64,000 bases of DNA, from NCBI RefSeq assembly GCF_014805685.1, contig NC_060886.1:13228608-13292607 (forward strand), in the 5' to 3' direction. The translations under genes were made by a program, and so were the position numbers. Below are positions 39,196 to 51,571 of the stretch, piece by piece. The DNA is from Silurus meridionalis (Eukaryota; Chordata; Actinopteri; Siluriformes; Siluridae). The notes below the pieces were generated by a model that did no database searches, was not told the DNA's origin, and saw nothing but the letters and a program-made list of their open reading frames with translations. Numbering within the stretch: the stretch's first letter is position 1; the number at the start of each line of letters is the position of its first letter.

Positions 39196-40233
39196 CAGTG
39201 GTGTGCGGTCAGGGTCAGCAAAGCCTTCTCTGCTGGCCTAAACACTATCAGGAACACTGACCTACATTTACAACCTAATATTTGTTCCATGGAAAACTAT
39301 TAATTTGTTCTCTTCTTTTTTTTCTAGTGTTTCTCTTGGCTGCACTGCTTCCAGTACGTGTATGTGGATGTTAGATTTTTTTTTGTTAAATCTGATTTCA
39401 GCCTCTATGTGCTGCCATGTCAATCTAATCTGCCCAGGGCCTTCAAAGTCAGTAGTGCTGTATATATTTTTTTTTACCTCAGTCAATAATCGATGGGTCT
39501 GTTTTTTTAACCAGTCAGATTTCACAGGGCAGCTAGCTGGCCCAGAATAACATCAGAATTTTTCCGTCCTCTGATTGTTTGGTCAGAGGGAAACTGTTAC
39601 AGCCAAGTTCGACTGGCAAAACACGTGTATAGCGCGCTGCACACTAATACATCTGAGTTAGACTTTTTAATGCCCTCAGAGAAAGAGAAATTGATTTGGT
39701 CTTGGACATTCTTAGGAAAAAAAAACATTTTTTAAAAAGCTAGACATCGTGAGAGAAGGTCGGTCAACCCCGAAGCTAGCTAGCTTGTCTCAGCCCAGGA
39801 AAGGGTTTTTGTTCTCCACTTCCAGACCAGCTTATACGAGCAGTACCACTGGATTACAGCCTCTGAGGAGCGGTGCACATTATGAGTCTGCATCTCTGAT
39901 GAGTAGGTTGTATTTTATTTACACTTTTAATGTTTTTGTCATTAAAAACATTTTGTCATATTAAACAAATATTGATTCTGAACTGCTCTAGATGCTGTAG
40001 GTGGCACTGGTGCAATTGTAGTGTAAAGGTTTGGAGCTTGCTTTAGTAAAATGGTATTCACCCTCCATATGTGAAATGCCTCTCTCTCTGTAATGCAACG
40101 TGTTTTTATATGACGTGTTTGTATAGTATTGATGGTTTCTATAATTGCAGCGATAGTGGTGGTATTAAGAGGTGGGTTAAGTTGGGTAAGACCCCACTGA
40201 AAGCCCAGGTACCAAATGCACGACCAACCACTG
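39196..40233 (+). mobile_element. hAT-like non-autonomous element, longer copy
   Basis: The ends read CAGTGGTGTGCGGTC on the left and the complement of it, ending CCAACCACTG, at 40233. The 8-base flanks GAAGAATA and GAAGAGTT agree at six positions, compatible with an aged 8-bp target duplication as in the hAT superfamily. It aligns over its length with the element at 53550-54346, for example CGAAGCTAGCTAGCTTGTCT and GATTACAGCCTCTGAGGAGC. No transposase frame is present. Confidence 0.7.
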
Positions 40234-40631
40234 GAAGAGTTACATACAACTGAACGAGGCCCAGATACTTTATATACTTTGGATGTTCACAAACTGTCAC
40301 AATTGTAAATAAATATTTAATATAAATAAGTGCAGCATTGGACAAATAAAATAAAAAATTATTTGACAATCTGAATTTGTTTTAATGAGCTTTATCTGCT
40401 ATTTAAAAATATTGATAATAGGTGTATTCTTACTGACTTTAACTAAAATATCTGAGTAACAATACCCAACAATATAATATGCATCTGGAGTTTTTATTGA
40501 ATGTATCTCTATAGTTAAGCGGTTATTGTATAGTTTTATTTTATCCCTGTAAATGCAACAGCATTGAAAAACAGTGTTGCACAAGTTTGTTTTTAGTCAT
40601 CCAAATAATAACTTTTGAGCATTTAATATAT

Positions 40632-41035
40632 GGACAAAAATTACTGGAACATCTGACATTTTTATCCATGAGTTGTTCCCCCCCCCCCAAACTGTTACCA
40701 TAAAGTTGAAGGGCCACTGTTAGATATTCTGCCTGAGGAAGCAGCACCATTTAATTATCTCCTTACTTGAAATAGGAGACACAAACCTGTTCCAGCATGA
40801 CAATCCCCCATGCACAATGCTCCATGAAGATATGATTTACATGAGGTGGAGTGGAAGAATTCAACCCTATTGAACACTGATGAATTAAAACACTGACTGC
40901 ACCCCAGGCCTTGTCGCTCCACATCAACAACTGACTTTATTAAAGCGCTTGTGGGTGAACGAGCACAAATCTTTACGACTACGCTCCAGTATATAATGGA
41001 ACATCTTCACAGAAGATTGCAGGTTATTATAACAG

Positions 41036-41036
<1 letters not shown>
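40632..41036 (+). repeat. Tc1-derived repeat, plus orientation
   Basis: It begins TATGGACAAAAATTACTGGA and contains CTGTTCCAGCATGACAATCC and GACTGCACCCCAGGCCTTGT, the same order of words as the copy at 18950. The right end runs into a (GT)n array at 41036. A C-run of ten at 40680 is internal. Confidence 0.5.

Positions 41037-41100
<64 letters not shown>
41036..41100. repeat. (GT)n microsatellite
   Basis: About 32 GT units at the truncated right end of the Tc1-derived repeat at 40632. Confidence 0.95.
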
Positions 41101-41101
<1 letters not shown>

Positions 41102-41446
41102 GTAACAGTTTGTACCAAATAAAAGATACAGTAGAACATGAAAAACCTTTCAGAAGCTGACATTGATTCATAAAATGCTGCTTAAAGGATTAAGCCATAT
41201 GCACGTGCAGTTCATATAATTCAATTCAAATTCAAAAGTTCAAAAATCTTTCAAAAATTAGGAAATGAAGAGGAGGATTCTGCTAATGCCTGTGGAACTC
41301 AGTGTTGTCCCAGTGTTAGTTCCCCCATTATGATTTTCCATTAATAGAACGAGTTCCCTTTTTTTATTTCAAGCAGCGAGTGGCATTAATCTTGCTTTGT
41401 AAGTATAAACACTTCCTTATTGCAGGTGAATTCCATGGCAAGTATT

Positions 41447-41477
<31 letters not shown>

Positions 41478-42035
41478 TTGTGTGTTTGCATGTGTATGAA
41501 CCTCTGAACATTTTAGGGAAAAATCTGTTTATATTTAGAGTTATGTTAGGAATATTTAAGAGCGAAAACTTTCATTTCTGTCACTGGTGGAGTGTTTGAT
41601 GATCCAATGAACAATGCATAGAGCTTGGCAGGAAGCTGCAGGGGTTTGGTTAGCTGTCTGAAATGAAGGCGGCTCTCTTGCTCTCTCCCACACTCTCACT
41701 TTCTCTTTTATGCTGTGCAGAGTTCTCTTTGTAAAGAGTCGAACACAAGGACTGTCAGTATTAATGGGCTGAAAACTGAGTAGCTTATGGTAGGTTTATT
41801 TCATTTTCTGCTTTTTTTTTTTTTTTTGGAACAAAAGACATTGCACCTTTATTCTGAGACAGTTCAGAACAAGATACAGTCGAGCACAGCTATGGGTTTG
41901 GTCATCACCAAAGTATTTGAACAGGCGTGATTTTGATCTTGGTGCTTGCCAAAGCCAGAGAAAAAGGAATTTTGTGAAATGGAGATCTTTGTAAAAAACT
42001 TGTAGTATAAGTAAATCCCACTGAACCTGTGGATA

Positions 42036-44444
42036 ATGCGTGCAGTGGGTGCTGCTCCGGTTCAGGTGGAGGGTCGGAGGCTTTCATGGGCTATTGTGGT
42101 TGTGACTGTGTTGGCGATCACCTCATCGTCACTGTCAGCTCTGTCCCTGTACCACATGCTGGCACTGAAGGCAGAGGTGGAGGTGCTGAGAACTGAGGTG
42201 AGCCGCAGGAGGGAAGGATGCAGAGACACACCGGGGGAAAGTGTAAGAGGACCTCAGCCTCAGCAACAGCAGCATGAAGATGACAAAAACAATGCACTGG
42301 TGAGGCATACCTAGTGGCACTATGCAGGAGTTTTCTTTTGTTAAAAAAATAACCTTGAGTGCTTTGTCAAGAAATTAAACTATAATAATTACTATGGGAC
42401 ATAGGGTGAGGGCCACAGCACCCTTTTTTTTAAATAAAGAGTGTCCTTGTAGTATCTCCCTGAGTAACACAAAAAGAGGATTGATTAATGCTTTGGCAAC
42501 ATCTGCGAATAGCAGATAAGCTTTATAATTCTCAACAGCCTTAGCACTTCCTTTCGAATGAGTTATAGTGTGGCAGACCGATAACATTTCTTCTTAAGGG
42601 TTGTGTATAATATATGAGTCACTTCTCCTCTGTCCTGTCCTCAGAGTAAGCAGGTGAGTAACAGCGTGACCCCTCCTGAAATGCAGACGGACACTTTTGG
42701 AAGGCAGCGAGAGCAGTTCCGATTGAAGAGGAGAAGTCTGGAGAGAGAGTCTGAACAATCAGGCAAGTCCTGTTCATTTAATTGTAAATCCCAACCTTCT
42801 GCAACCATGTCGCATGTGGAACTGTCAGTAAAACACCAGTATTCTCTCTGCTCTGTCTAATGCATAAATATTGTGCACTCGCAGGAAACGCTACGCTTTT
42901 TATTTTTTTACTGTGAACAAGATTATGTGGTTGTGTGGTTTTAACACATCTGGCATGTAAGAAGAAAGGACTTCTTACAGGAGATGGTGAAAGATTGAAA
43001 GAGCATAAGCAACTTGCACTGTAGGCAAAGATGCAGTACATCGAGAATCAGCATGTTTTTTACGAAGATATCTTTAAAGCGTCTTATATTAAACAGTAGC
43101 AAGTTAAGTCTAAATAAGTTTAGGAAAAAGGGGTGCGATATCATGGTATCCAGAACATTATAACCTACAGAAACACAGAAGTGAGTAAAAATAGCATAGG
43201 GAAAAAATGTGAAAGAAAAGTAAACATTCAAATTAATGGCAAGCAATTGTGTCTAATCCAGTAAGTGGTCGGTTTACTGCTCCTCTCTGTTGCTACACCA
43301 CTGTCTTCCTTTTGATTATCATCATTATATAAGTATGCTCCTGTCCTCGTTTAGTGTTTCAACCGTTCTTGCAGATGATGGCTGACAGTAAGAGGGAGAT
43401 CTTTCAAAAAGGTAAATTTCTTTTCTTTAAAACAGTTGGCATTTAAAAACATCATTTTGAAATCTTTTATATATATTTTTCTTTTTCCCCCAGAAGTTCT
43501 TTTTTACTAACTTTTAATAAAAAAAAAAAGATTTTGGTTAATAAATTAGTGATAAATAAAGAAAATGTTTTATTCATTAAAATGTTGATTGTCTTTTTTC
43601 TATATACAGTATATATAACATGATCCTGTTTGCTCTGCTTAGACTTTTCACTTCAGAAACATGCTAGCATTCCGTGGCAGCCGAGTCTAAAGCGAGGCTC
43701 AGCTCTAGAGGAGGATCAGGATGCCATTGTGGTCAAGGAGGAGGGTTACTACTTTATTTACAGTCAGGTAGAGCTCTGTGATCCACCCATCGCTGCCACA
43801 GTTTTAACAGCAAACACGACAAAAAGCTGAAAGAACCTTTAAAATAGGCAATGAGAGAATCGTTTGCTGTTAATATATGTCAATAAATATGTTGATATAG
43901 AGTGATGCTATAAAAAATATTAGTTTATTAGTTTTGTTTATAATTCCTGCGCCCTCAGGTGTTCACGCTCAACTGTTTATGACAAAACAATATTCACTCG
44001 ATTGTCTAGGTTTATTACAAAGACCCTACTTTTGCAATGGGCCACATTGTGATCCGCATGAAAAAGCACGTGGTCGGGGACGAGAGTCAACATGTTGTTC
44101 TGTTCCGCTGCATCCAGAGCATGGACACGAAATACCCTTTTAACACCTGCTATACCGGAGGTTGGTCATGACTTTTAACAGCAAATCTTAGTTTTTATGC
44201 ACTATTTACATAAAAAAGATATAATAATATTACTAACAATGCTACTGTTACTTTTTAAAATCTTTGGGTTTTTTTTGTTGTGTTTTTTCTTCAAATTTGT
44301 TTATTTGTGCTGTTTGATTTGTGCATTTCAGGGATAGTAAAGTTGGATGTTGGGGACAAAGTGGAGCTGCTCATACCTCGTCCCACACCAAACATCTCAC
44401 TGGATGGAGACTGCACCTACATGGGAGCCATCAGGCTGGCCTGA
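42036..44444 (+). CDS. tnfsf13b: TNF superfamily member 13b (BAFF), complete, six coding exons
   Basis: Exons: 42036-42299, 42645-42762, 43355-43411, 43643-43767, 44010-44160, 44332-44444 (TGA 44442-44444). They sum to 828 bases and 275 codons, and all splice phases agree. BAFF is a type II membrane cytokine, cleaved by furin and released as trimers that keep B cells alive. Visible features are a short cytoplasmic N-terminus, a membrane anchor at about 17-40, a glutamine-rich stalk (75-79), the furin site RLKR at 114-117, a small exon encoding FQPFLQMMADS, and a TNF-homology domain from about 147. That domain includes SLKRGSALEE, EEGYYFIYSQV and ISLDGD. Cysteines 222 and 235 have the spacing of the BAFF disulphide. 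The D-E loop that forms the BAFF flap has the mammalian length. An extra Cys lies in GDCTYMGA. EDA is ruled out by the lack of a collagen repeat. Most introns are GT-AG; intron 2 is GC-AG. All coordinates come from reading the sequence. Confidence 0.93.
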
Positions 44445-47400
44445 TCTAACTCCGGGAAATGGAACTCTAAATGATAGTGGAGAGAGTAGACACCTGGTTA
44501 TACTGCTTTTTGAGGTTTCAGTACACAGGTTTTCAAGCAGTTTCATTCACTTATATGTAGAGATTGTACATTTTCACAACTGAGTATACTGAAGCTGAGG
44601 AACTTCAATACTGTACATGTGGAAGTCGATGAATGTGAGCTGAGTACATTTGAGTTTGATATGGAAATTAGTGTGAATGAGTGTATGAATGTGTCTGTAG
44701 CTGGTGCCCTAAGATGGAGAGATGAAGCCCTGCAGCCATGACCAGGATAAATCAGTGATTGATCACTAATTTACTGATTTACTCCTGTGTGAATGTGTGT
44801 CTAGATGGTGCTTTGTGATTGATCTGTGCTCCATACAAGGTCTGTTCCTATATCATGATCTGAATGAATAGAACACATTCAATTTGTTACACAGTCGAAA
44901 TCAAAGTCTGCCTGTTGAGCCTGGAAACTACAGCTTGTGAAATATAATGACCTCTTACCCAGAGAGAAACTTTTCCTGCTTCTCCCAAGTCTACAAAGGC
45001 CTGGCCTTTAAACTGGATCATTCGAATAAGTTTATACACTTTTTTCCCCCCACATAAATCATTGTCCTCTGTCTTAAATAAAAAATGACGCACATCCCAA
45101 AACCAGATTGTTTCATAACGGATGGAACACAATACCAGTAATATAAGCTAACAGCTGTTGTGGTCAATTTCCATAATGCTTTTTTTCCAAGCATAGAACA
45201 TGTGGGTTACGGCCATGCACAAAATGCAGTTGAACTTTGCCAATGAAATTAGCCAGCAGTTAAATTGCAGGTTTTGAATGTAGTTGTGTAGCCATGCAAT
45301 TTGTTTGTGGTTACTTGCACTTATTTTGCCTTACAGCAGATGGCAGCACTGGCACATGACTGGATCACAATTTTGTGGCTTGCCCCTTTTTTCTTTTCTT
45401 TTCTTTGGAACCACTAGTTTTGTTTAAAAAAGAGAAAGAAACAAGAAAATCAATTCAACAGCACATGTTCAGTCTAACATAATTACTGACAGAAGGGGAT
45501 AAGAGCATGACCCTGTATAGTACATAGTGTATGTGTGTTTAGGTTACTTATATGTGAGTAAATTGTTGATGCCACTTTTAATTATTTATATATATCTAAT
45601 GTGAGCTGAGGTGTATATATATACACATGTTATTCTCCAAACAATTTATTTAAAACAGTTCTATTCAGGAGCAGTACTGGTTGAAGGCCAAAACTGATAT
45701 ATTTCACGTATAAACCTTCAGAGGGCATCAGTTTCCAAGGGAAAGCTCCTGTGGTAAAGGCATGAACCAGTTGTGATAAAATATACATCAAAAATATGAA
45801 TCACAGATATTTTTGAGATTTGCCTTTGCCTATATAGCTAATAAAACATTACCAAATTATATCTAATATGAAGAGAAATAAATAAATAAATGTAGAAAGT
45901 GTATAAATCAATAGATTCCCTTTGTTGTTAATCAGTGAATTGTATTTGTATAAAAAAAAAGGTGTATATGTATGATACACACTAAGGTTTTAAGCATCAT
46001 CTTTTACTAAGCTCTCCCTATGGATCCAAAAATCATGCAAAGAAATGCTTATAGATTTTAGCCTGGTACCTGATTCCATTCCATCTCTTTTTTTTTTTTT
46101 TTTTTTAAGAGATCTTTTTTCCTTGTAGCTGTATCTCATAAAATGTGATAAAAATCTCTCTCTCACTCTTCTTGTCATAAAGCAGTACAAAAAGCAAAGG
46201 AGATGTGAGGACCATTTTAAAATTATTCCAGCATAAAAAAAAACTAGTTGTCCTTTACAAATATTCATCCTCCTCTGATGTGTTGGTGTAATAAATGTAC
46301 AGGGTTTTGGGTTGTGTGTTTATAGTCAAAATACAAATTGGCCTAAAGCTTGGGAATGAGTTTTAACTATTTTATAGGGTTTTTATATTTGTATTTATGA
46401 GGTGAAAACAAACATCATGAATGATCTTTGTGTTAATTAGGAGAAATTCTCATTTTAGGAAATATTTATAAGGTAGAGTGACACAAAATCTACATATGAA
46501 TTGTGTGGAACTGAGGAAATTTAATTCTCTCTTTCCAGTTTTAGTCAGATTAAGGGTCTGCTCTAAGGCCCCTGGATGTACAGGCAGGACCAGAGAAAAT
46601 AATCAAAGATGGAATGTGGCCAATCTTAAATTATTTATATTATTAATCCCATCACACAAAGTTTATGTTTCTGACCAATGTTAAATGTTACGTTAGTGTT
46701 TAAAATGAATGATAAGATTTCCATGTAACAAATGCGTGTGTTAATAATATATTTTTATTAACATTCATTTAGTGGCTTCAGTTTCTCACAGGTGAGAACA
46801 TTCAAATTGTGGAATAAGAAAGAATAGGTCACCATTGGAAGGGGGAATTGTTTATATTTCTTTTTTATTAGTATTTTCAGGGCAAATAAGTTCACCATGG
46901 TGCCATATTTTTAGAATTTTAGTGTTTGCATTACATCATTTTTTTTTTTTACCTTGTATGAACATTACCAACTCTATATTCTTATTTTCTTCTTTCCAAT
47001 TTAATTTTACACTAGAAAATTTTGTTTTGAAAATTCTTGGTTCTGTACTTTATCTACTTTTAAATAAATGTAAGCAAATGTCACATACATACAATTTATT
47101 ACAACTCTAGCAGCCTTAGTTGTAAAAAATAAAAAAATAAAAAAAATGATGTTGTTTACCATGTTCTAGTTTTATTATTTGTGTCATGGAAACTTTGGAT
47201 ATTTTCCATTCAGACCCCCAGAGGTAATCCCTTGTCTCTGACTATTCCCCTCCAGTGCACACACTTTTTGAATTTTCTTAATTTGTAGTCACTTCCATTT
47301 CCTGTGTTAATTTTGCACAACTGTTTATTTCATCTCATTAGCCACATTATTAAAGTGTCATGTTTTTTATTGGTTTTTTGTTGAGGCATTAACTAACTAC

Positions 47401-47520
47401 TATATAAGTAAGCTAAGTGATGTTCCTTGTGAGTTGCACCTTTTTTTTTCCACATAATTCTTTTTTTTTTTTTTTTGTAATCAGAATAAACCTTTTGAAT
47501 GTTCAAAGATTCCTAATAAT
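44445..47520 (+). other. tnfsf13b 3' flank and intergenic sequence
   Basis: AATAAA words occur at about 45077 and 45840, so the end of the tnfsf13b transcript is not resolved. A SINE tail is present near 44680-44770. The rest is AT-rich with homopolymer runs (T near 46090, A near 45951) and no coding signal. I would have expected MYO16 exons somewhere downstream by human synteny, but none is recognisable in this tract. Confidence 0.45.
44670..44775 (+). repeat. SINE 3' end
   Basis: The segment ends with CCATGACCAGGATAAATC, the shared end of this family, preceded by the word GGTGCCCTAAGATGG. Only the 3' third is present. It lies about 230 bases after the tnfsf13b stop and so may be transcribed in its 3' UTR. 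Confidence 0.5.
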
Positions 47521-47534
47521 GGTAATGACTAATG

Positions 47535-47750
47535 GTAACTGGGGAGGGCCCAGTTTTGGGAAATAAGCCGGAAGGCTCAAAATGTATAAAAACAGAAGGA
47601 AATGCCAGGTGTGGTCAGACCATCCCTGTCATGACATGCAGATGCTCTCGGGTTGATCGTGGTTTGCAGCAATAAACTCTACATTGCTTTTCTCATCCAA
47701 GTTTCTTGATTTTTTTTGAAAAGCCTATTTTACAGCATTTATTTGGAAAG
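47535..47750 (+). repeat. Possible solitary LTR fragment
   Basis: Within 200 bases the plus strand has a TATAAAA-like box (47584), a GC-balanced stretch, a poly(A) signal AATAAA (47671) and a T/G-rich run with GTTTCTTGATTTTTTTT. This order resembles the R/U5 side of a retroelement LTR. No internal retroviral or gypsy-like coding sequence adjoins it, and I could not find a second copy in the window. Confidence 0.3.
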
Positions 47751-47924
47751 TCCCAACTAAAGTCGGAAGCCGCTCTGCGTCTGAGAGACAAGAATATTCC
47801 GACATTATCCACTTGTTCCAATTCCCTAGCCTTTTCCTAGCCTTAGCCTAGCCTTGTGTTGTTTTCTGACCAGTGTCTGGTTATTTTTTTGCTTTTGAAA
47901 AAGTTTTTTCATTTGCATCTGCCC

Positions 47925-49910
47925 CTCTCCTGATGAGCAAGCCCGGTGGCGACTGGCAAGGAAAAACTCCCTGAGATCGCATAAGGAAGAAAACTTAAAA
48001 GGAACTAGACTCAAAAGGAAACCCATCCTCATCCGGGTTGCATCGAATGTCCATTTATTGCAGATGTACGATGTTGCGGGGTACAGTGATGATGATCAGA
48101 AGCAAACTGTAGTCCTGAATCAGTGTAGGAGACTGTTGACATTAACTACAGTCCATATCCATCCTCAAAGCTCCAGTTCTTAATCCGGAATTTCATGGAA
48201 CCACCCAAGGCGTTGATGAGAAATCATCCCCAGCTGCACAGAGTGGCCTCCAGTCGAAGAGAACACTATCCAGGGGCAGGCCTGGACAAAGTGGGAAGAT
48301 CCACGGAAAATGAGGGGCAGGAACAGTGGTCACTGGAACCTCAGGAGCATGTTCAACTCGACCGAGAGAAAGAGAGAGAGAGAAGAGGGTGACAGGAAGA
48401 GAAGGATATAGATTATTATGTGTCCTTATTGTTGTATGAAAGTTAAGGACACTGTGTAGTTGGGGACTCGGGCAAGACTCGCTATGGCAACATAGCTAAA
48501 AGGAAGAACCAGAAGGTAACACAGACATAAGGGATCTCTGGGATAAGAGACGACCCACCACACCACCGTCAACGAACCTGAGTGAACCTGTGAGAGTGAG
48601 GGGACGACAGCATACAAATATCCTTGTTCAACAAACACCTATCTCTATACATCTATACATCTATATTCATGATCCCTCCAGATCTGCTCCTTTACCTAAG
48701 AAAAATCTACTGATAAAAGACTTGACTAAATAAATAGTTTTCAGCCTCGACTTGAACACTGTGTCTGAGTCCCGAACACTGATTGGAAGGCTGTTCCATA
48801 ACTGTGGGGCTTTATAAGAGAAAGATCTGCCTCCTGCTGTAGTCTTCATTATTTGAGGTACCAACAAATAGCCTGCACCTTTTGATCTAAGTAGGCGTGG
48901 AGGATCATACTGGTACAGAAGTTCACTCAGATACTGCGCGCGAGACCATTAAGTGCTTTATACGTCAGTAGTAGTATTTTATAATCAACTATAATCAAGA
49001 GATTTAATTGGGAGTGTAGACTAACTGAAGCTTATTTATGCACTTACTCGAACACCCAGACAGTAAAGCGTTACAGTAGTCTTATTTAGATGTAACAAAT
49101 GCATGAACTATTTTTTTTGCATCCTGTAACGACACCATATTTCTAATTTAAGGAATATTTCTAAGGTGAAAGAAGGCGATCCTGGTAATATTATTCACGT
49201 GAGCCTCAAAGGAAAGACTACGGTCAATAATCACACCAAGGTTTTTGACTGCTGTACATGCTGAGATAGAAACACCATCCAGAGATGCTACTTAATCAGA
49301 AAGTTTACTTCACAGCTGCATGTGTTCCTAGTAAAAGTACTTCCGTCTTATCCGAGTTGTGCAAAAGGAAGTTATCAAGCATCTACTGTCTAATTTCCTT
49401 TACACACTCAACATTGTTAAGCTGATCCACCATTTACATTAACAAACTGATAGCGATCAGTCAAATAGGACCTGAGCCAGGAGAGAGCTGTTCCCTTTAT
49501 TCCAACAACGTTTTCAAGTCTAGCAAGCAGTATAGTGTGATCAATGGTGTCAAAAGCTGCACTAAGGTCGAGCAAAACAAGTAAAGAGACAAAACCCTGG
49601 TCAGAGGCCAATAACAGGTCATTTACCACCTTAACTAGCGCCGTCTCTGTGCTATGATGAGGCCTAAATCCTGACTGATATTGGCCTGTAGTTGGACAGC
49701 TGACATGGGTCAAGATCAGGTTTCTTAATTAGGGGGTTGATAACTGCCAGTTTGAAGGATTTAGGTACATAACCAGTGTTAGTGGAAGAGTTTATCAATT
49801 TTAAAACAGGTTCAATTACCTCTGGAATTATCTGATAATTGAGAATAGATGTGATGAGGAAATGTTCAAGAGTAAATTCACTTGTCCTAGTAAAGTTAAA
49901 TAATTTGTTA
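47925..49910 (-). mobile_element. L2-like non-LTR retrotransposon, 5'-truncated, decayed
   Basis: Minus-strand frames encode reverse-transcriptase pieces. At 49417-49713 the translation contains [18 protein letters not shown] and [17 protein letters not shown], the finger and A-box motifs of L2/CR1-type LINEs. Just upstream, near 49740-49800, another frame reads [14 protein letters not shown]. At 48667-48867 the end of the domain appears as SYKAPQLWNSLPISVRDSD. Between them the frame is broken by frameshifts. The part from about 48650 down to 47925 is the 3' UTR, shared with the copies at 3360, 32636 and 33832. The clade is assigned from motif memory, not by alignment. Confidence 0.75.
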
Positions 49911-50458
49911 ATTCAACTCAACTCAAAATTACAATTAAGGCGATGATTTATCTTATGCATATGCAAATGCATCTAATGCATGCACATTTTTAAACCAATG
50001 AATCAGCATCCGTGTGATAAGTGCCACTGATGCTCCTGGAGGTTTCACTTTTAACTGAAGTGATCTTTGAATGAGTTTTACTAGATCACACAGGGAGAGA
50101 ATACCATAGAGATGTGCAATTGAAGGAGCTGGAATAAGTAAGAATTCCTTTCCCTGCTGAAATATTGACATCTCAGGAGGACTGTGTTTTAGCGTTCTGA
50201 TAAGCCAAAACCAAACCCTTTTGGGATAATGAATAGAGATCAATGAGTCTGTGTGATGCTGTTTGCTACAAATACTTTGATTTGAATAGAATTGCATGGC
50301 AACATGGCTTTTATATATACTGAATTGATTTCTCTACCAAATTCCAAATAAATTTTTAGCAGCACATTGTCAAGTGTTATTAATCAGATTACTGTGCTGA
50401 TAATTCCAAAGAGTTTCTGCTCAATTTTTTGTTTTGTGCACTTGCATTATGTGTAGTA

Positions 50459-50459
50459 T

Positions 50460-50544
<85 letters not shown>

Positions 50545-50583
50545 ATGTATGTATGTATATGTATGTATGTATTTATGTATGTA
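50459..50583. repeat. (GT)n grading into (GTAT)n
   Basis: About 34 GT units followed by about 13 GTAT-type units. The compound array directly precedes the relic Tc1 at 50583. Confidence 0.95.
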
Positions 50584-51439
50584 TTCAGACCAAATTCACT
50601 TTTTTTCATTTTTATTATGTTACAGTCTGATACTACAATCCTTCATATATAATCTTTGTTCTAATTATTCTACCCTCAGTACCCTATAATGCCAAATAAA
50701 TATCTCATGTAGATCAATATTGAGACGCTACAACAACACTTTCAGTTCAGTTGTCTCCCATTTCACTTGATGATTGCTGAGATGTTTCTACACCTTGGCT
50801 GGAGTCTATTTGTAAATAAGTTTATTGATTGGACATGATTTGGAGAGGCACACTCCTCTCTACAGAAGGCCTCACAGCTGACAATGCATATCAGAGCAAA
50901 AACCAAGCCATGAGGTCAAAGGAACTGCCTGCAGAGCTCAAAGAAAGGATTGTCGAAATGCACAGATCTGGAAACGGCTACAAAAAATTGCTGATGCATT
51001 GAAGATTCCCAAGAGCACATATCCATAAACCTCAAATGGAAGTAGTGAATATGGCAAGAAGAAGTATGGCACAAACAGAAGGGCCTAAGTAAGGTGACCA
51101 AGAAGGTCACTGTGACTGAGCTCTTGAGATCTTGTGTGGGGAAAAGACAAAATTCCAGAAGGACAACCATAACTGCAGCTCTTTGCCAATCTGGCCCTTA
51201 TGGCAGAGTGGCTAGTCAGAAGCCTCTCTTCAGTGCAAAACCAATAAAAGCCCACTTAGAGTTTGCCAACAGGCACCTGAAGGACTCAGACTGTGTAGAA
51301 CAAAATTCTCTGGTCTGATGAAGCCAGTGTATGTATGTTTGACAGTTGGTGTTGCCCACTAAGGAACCATCCTTCTGCATCCTTCTACATATTTAACGGT
51401 ATACTGAGAAAATGGCGGTGTTTTAAAACTTTTGACCAG

Positions 51440-51440
<1 letters not shown>
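50583..51440 (+). mobile_element. Tc1-like transposon relic, catalytic half lost
   Basis: The left part starts ATTCAGACCAAATTCACTTT, a typical fish Tc1 end. At 50905-51330 the plus strand corresponds to the transposase N-terminal half: KAMRSKELPAELKERIVEMH, then RSGNGYK, with frameshifts and small deletions. It reaches the position of the first catalytic Asp (ctctggtctgatgaa at about 51308-51322) and then loses similarity. The end ACTTTTGACCAGTAGTGT at 51427 resembles a Tc1 terminal repeat of another family. A (GT)n array follows directly. Confidence 0.6.
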
Positions 51441-51441
<1 letters not shown>

Positions 51442-51499
<58 letters not shown>

Positions 51500-51506
51500 A
51501 CGTAGA

Positions 51507-51568
<62 letters not shown>
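51442..51568. repeat. (TG)n plus (TA)n compound microsatellite
   Basis: A TG array (51442-51497) and a TA array (51514-51568) fill the gap between the relic Tc1 and the near-intact Tc1. The TA array continues on the far side of the latter at 53178, showing that the transposon landed inside it. Confidence 0.95.

Positions 51569-51571
<3 letters not shown>

Noticed and set aside
43934..44143. Plus-strand frame of 69 codons over tnfsf13b exon 5
   Set aside because: Out-of-frame reading of the exon; the correct frame joins both neighbours in phase and gives the TNF-homology strands.
50421..50689. Frames with alternating Cys-Val or Thr-His
   Set aside because: Translations of the (GT)n array; the same holds at 40924-41163, 51359-51653 and 63191-63300.
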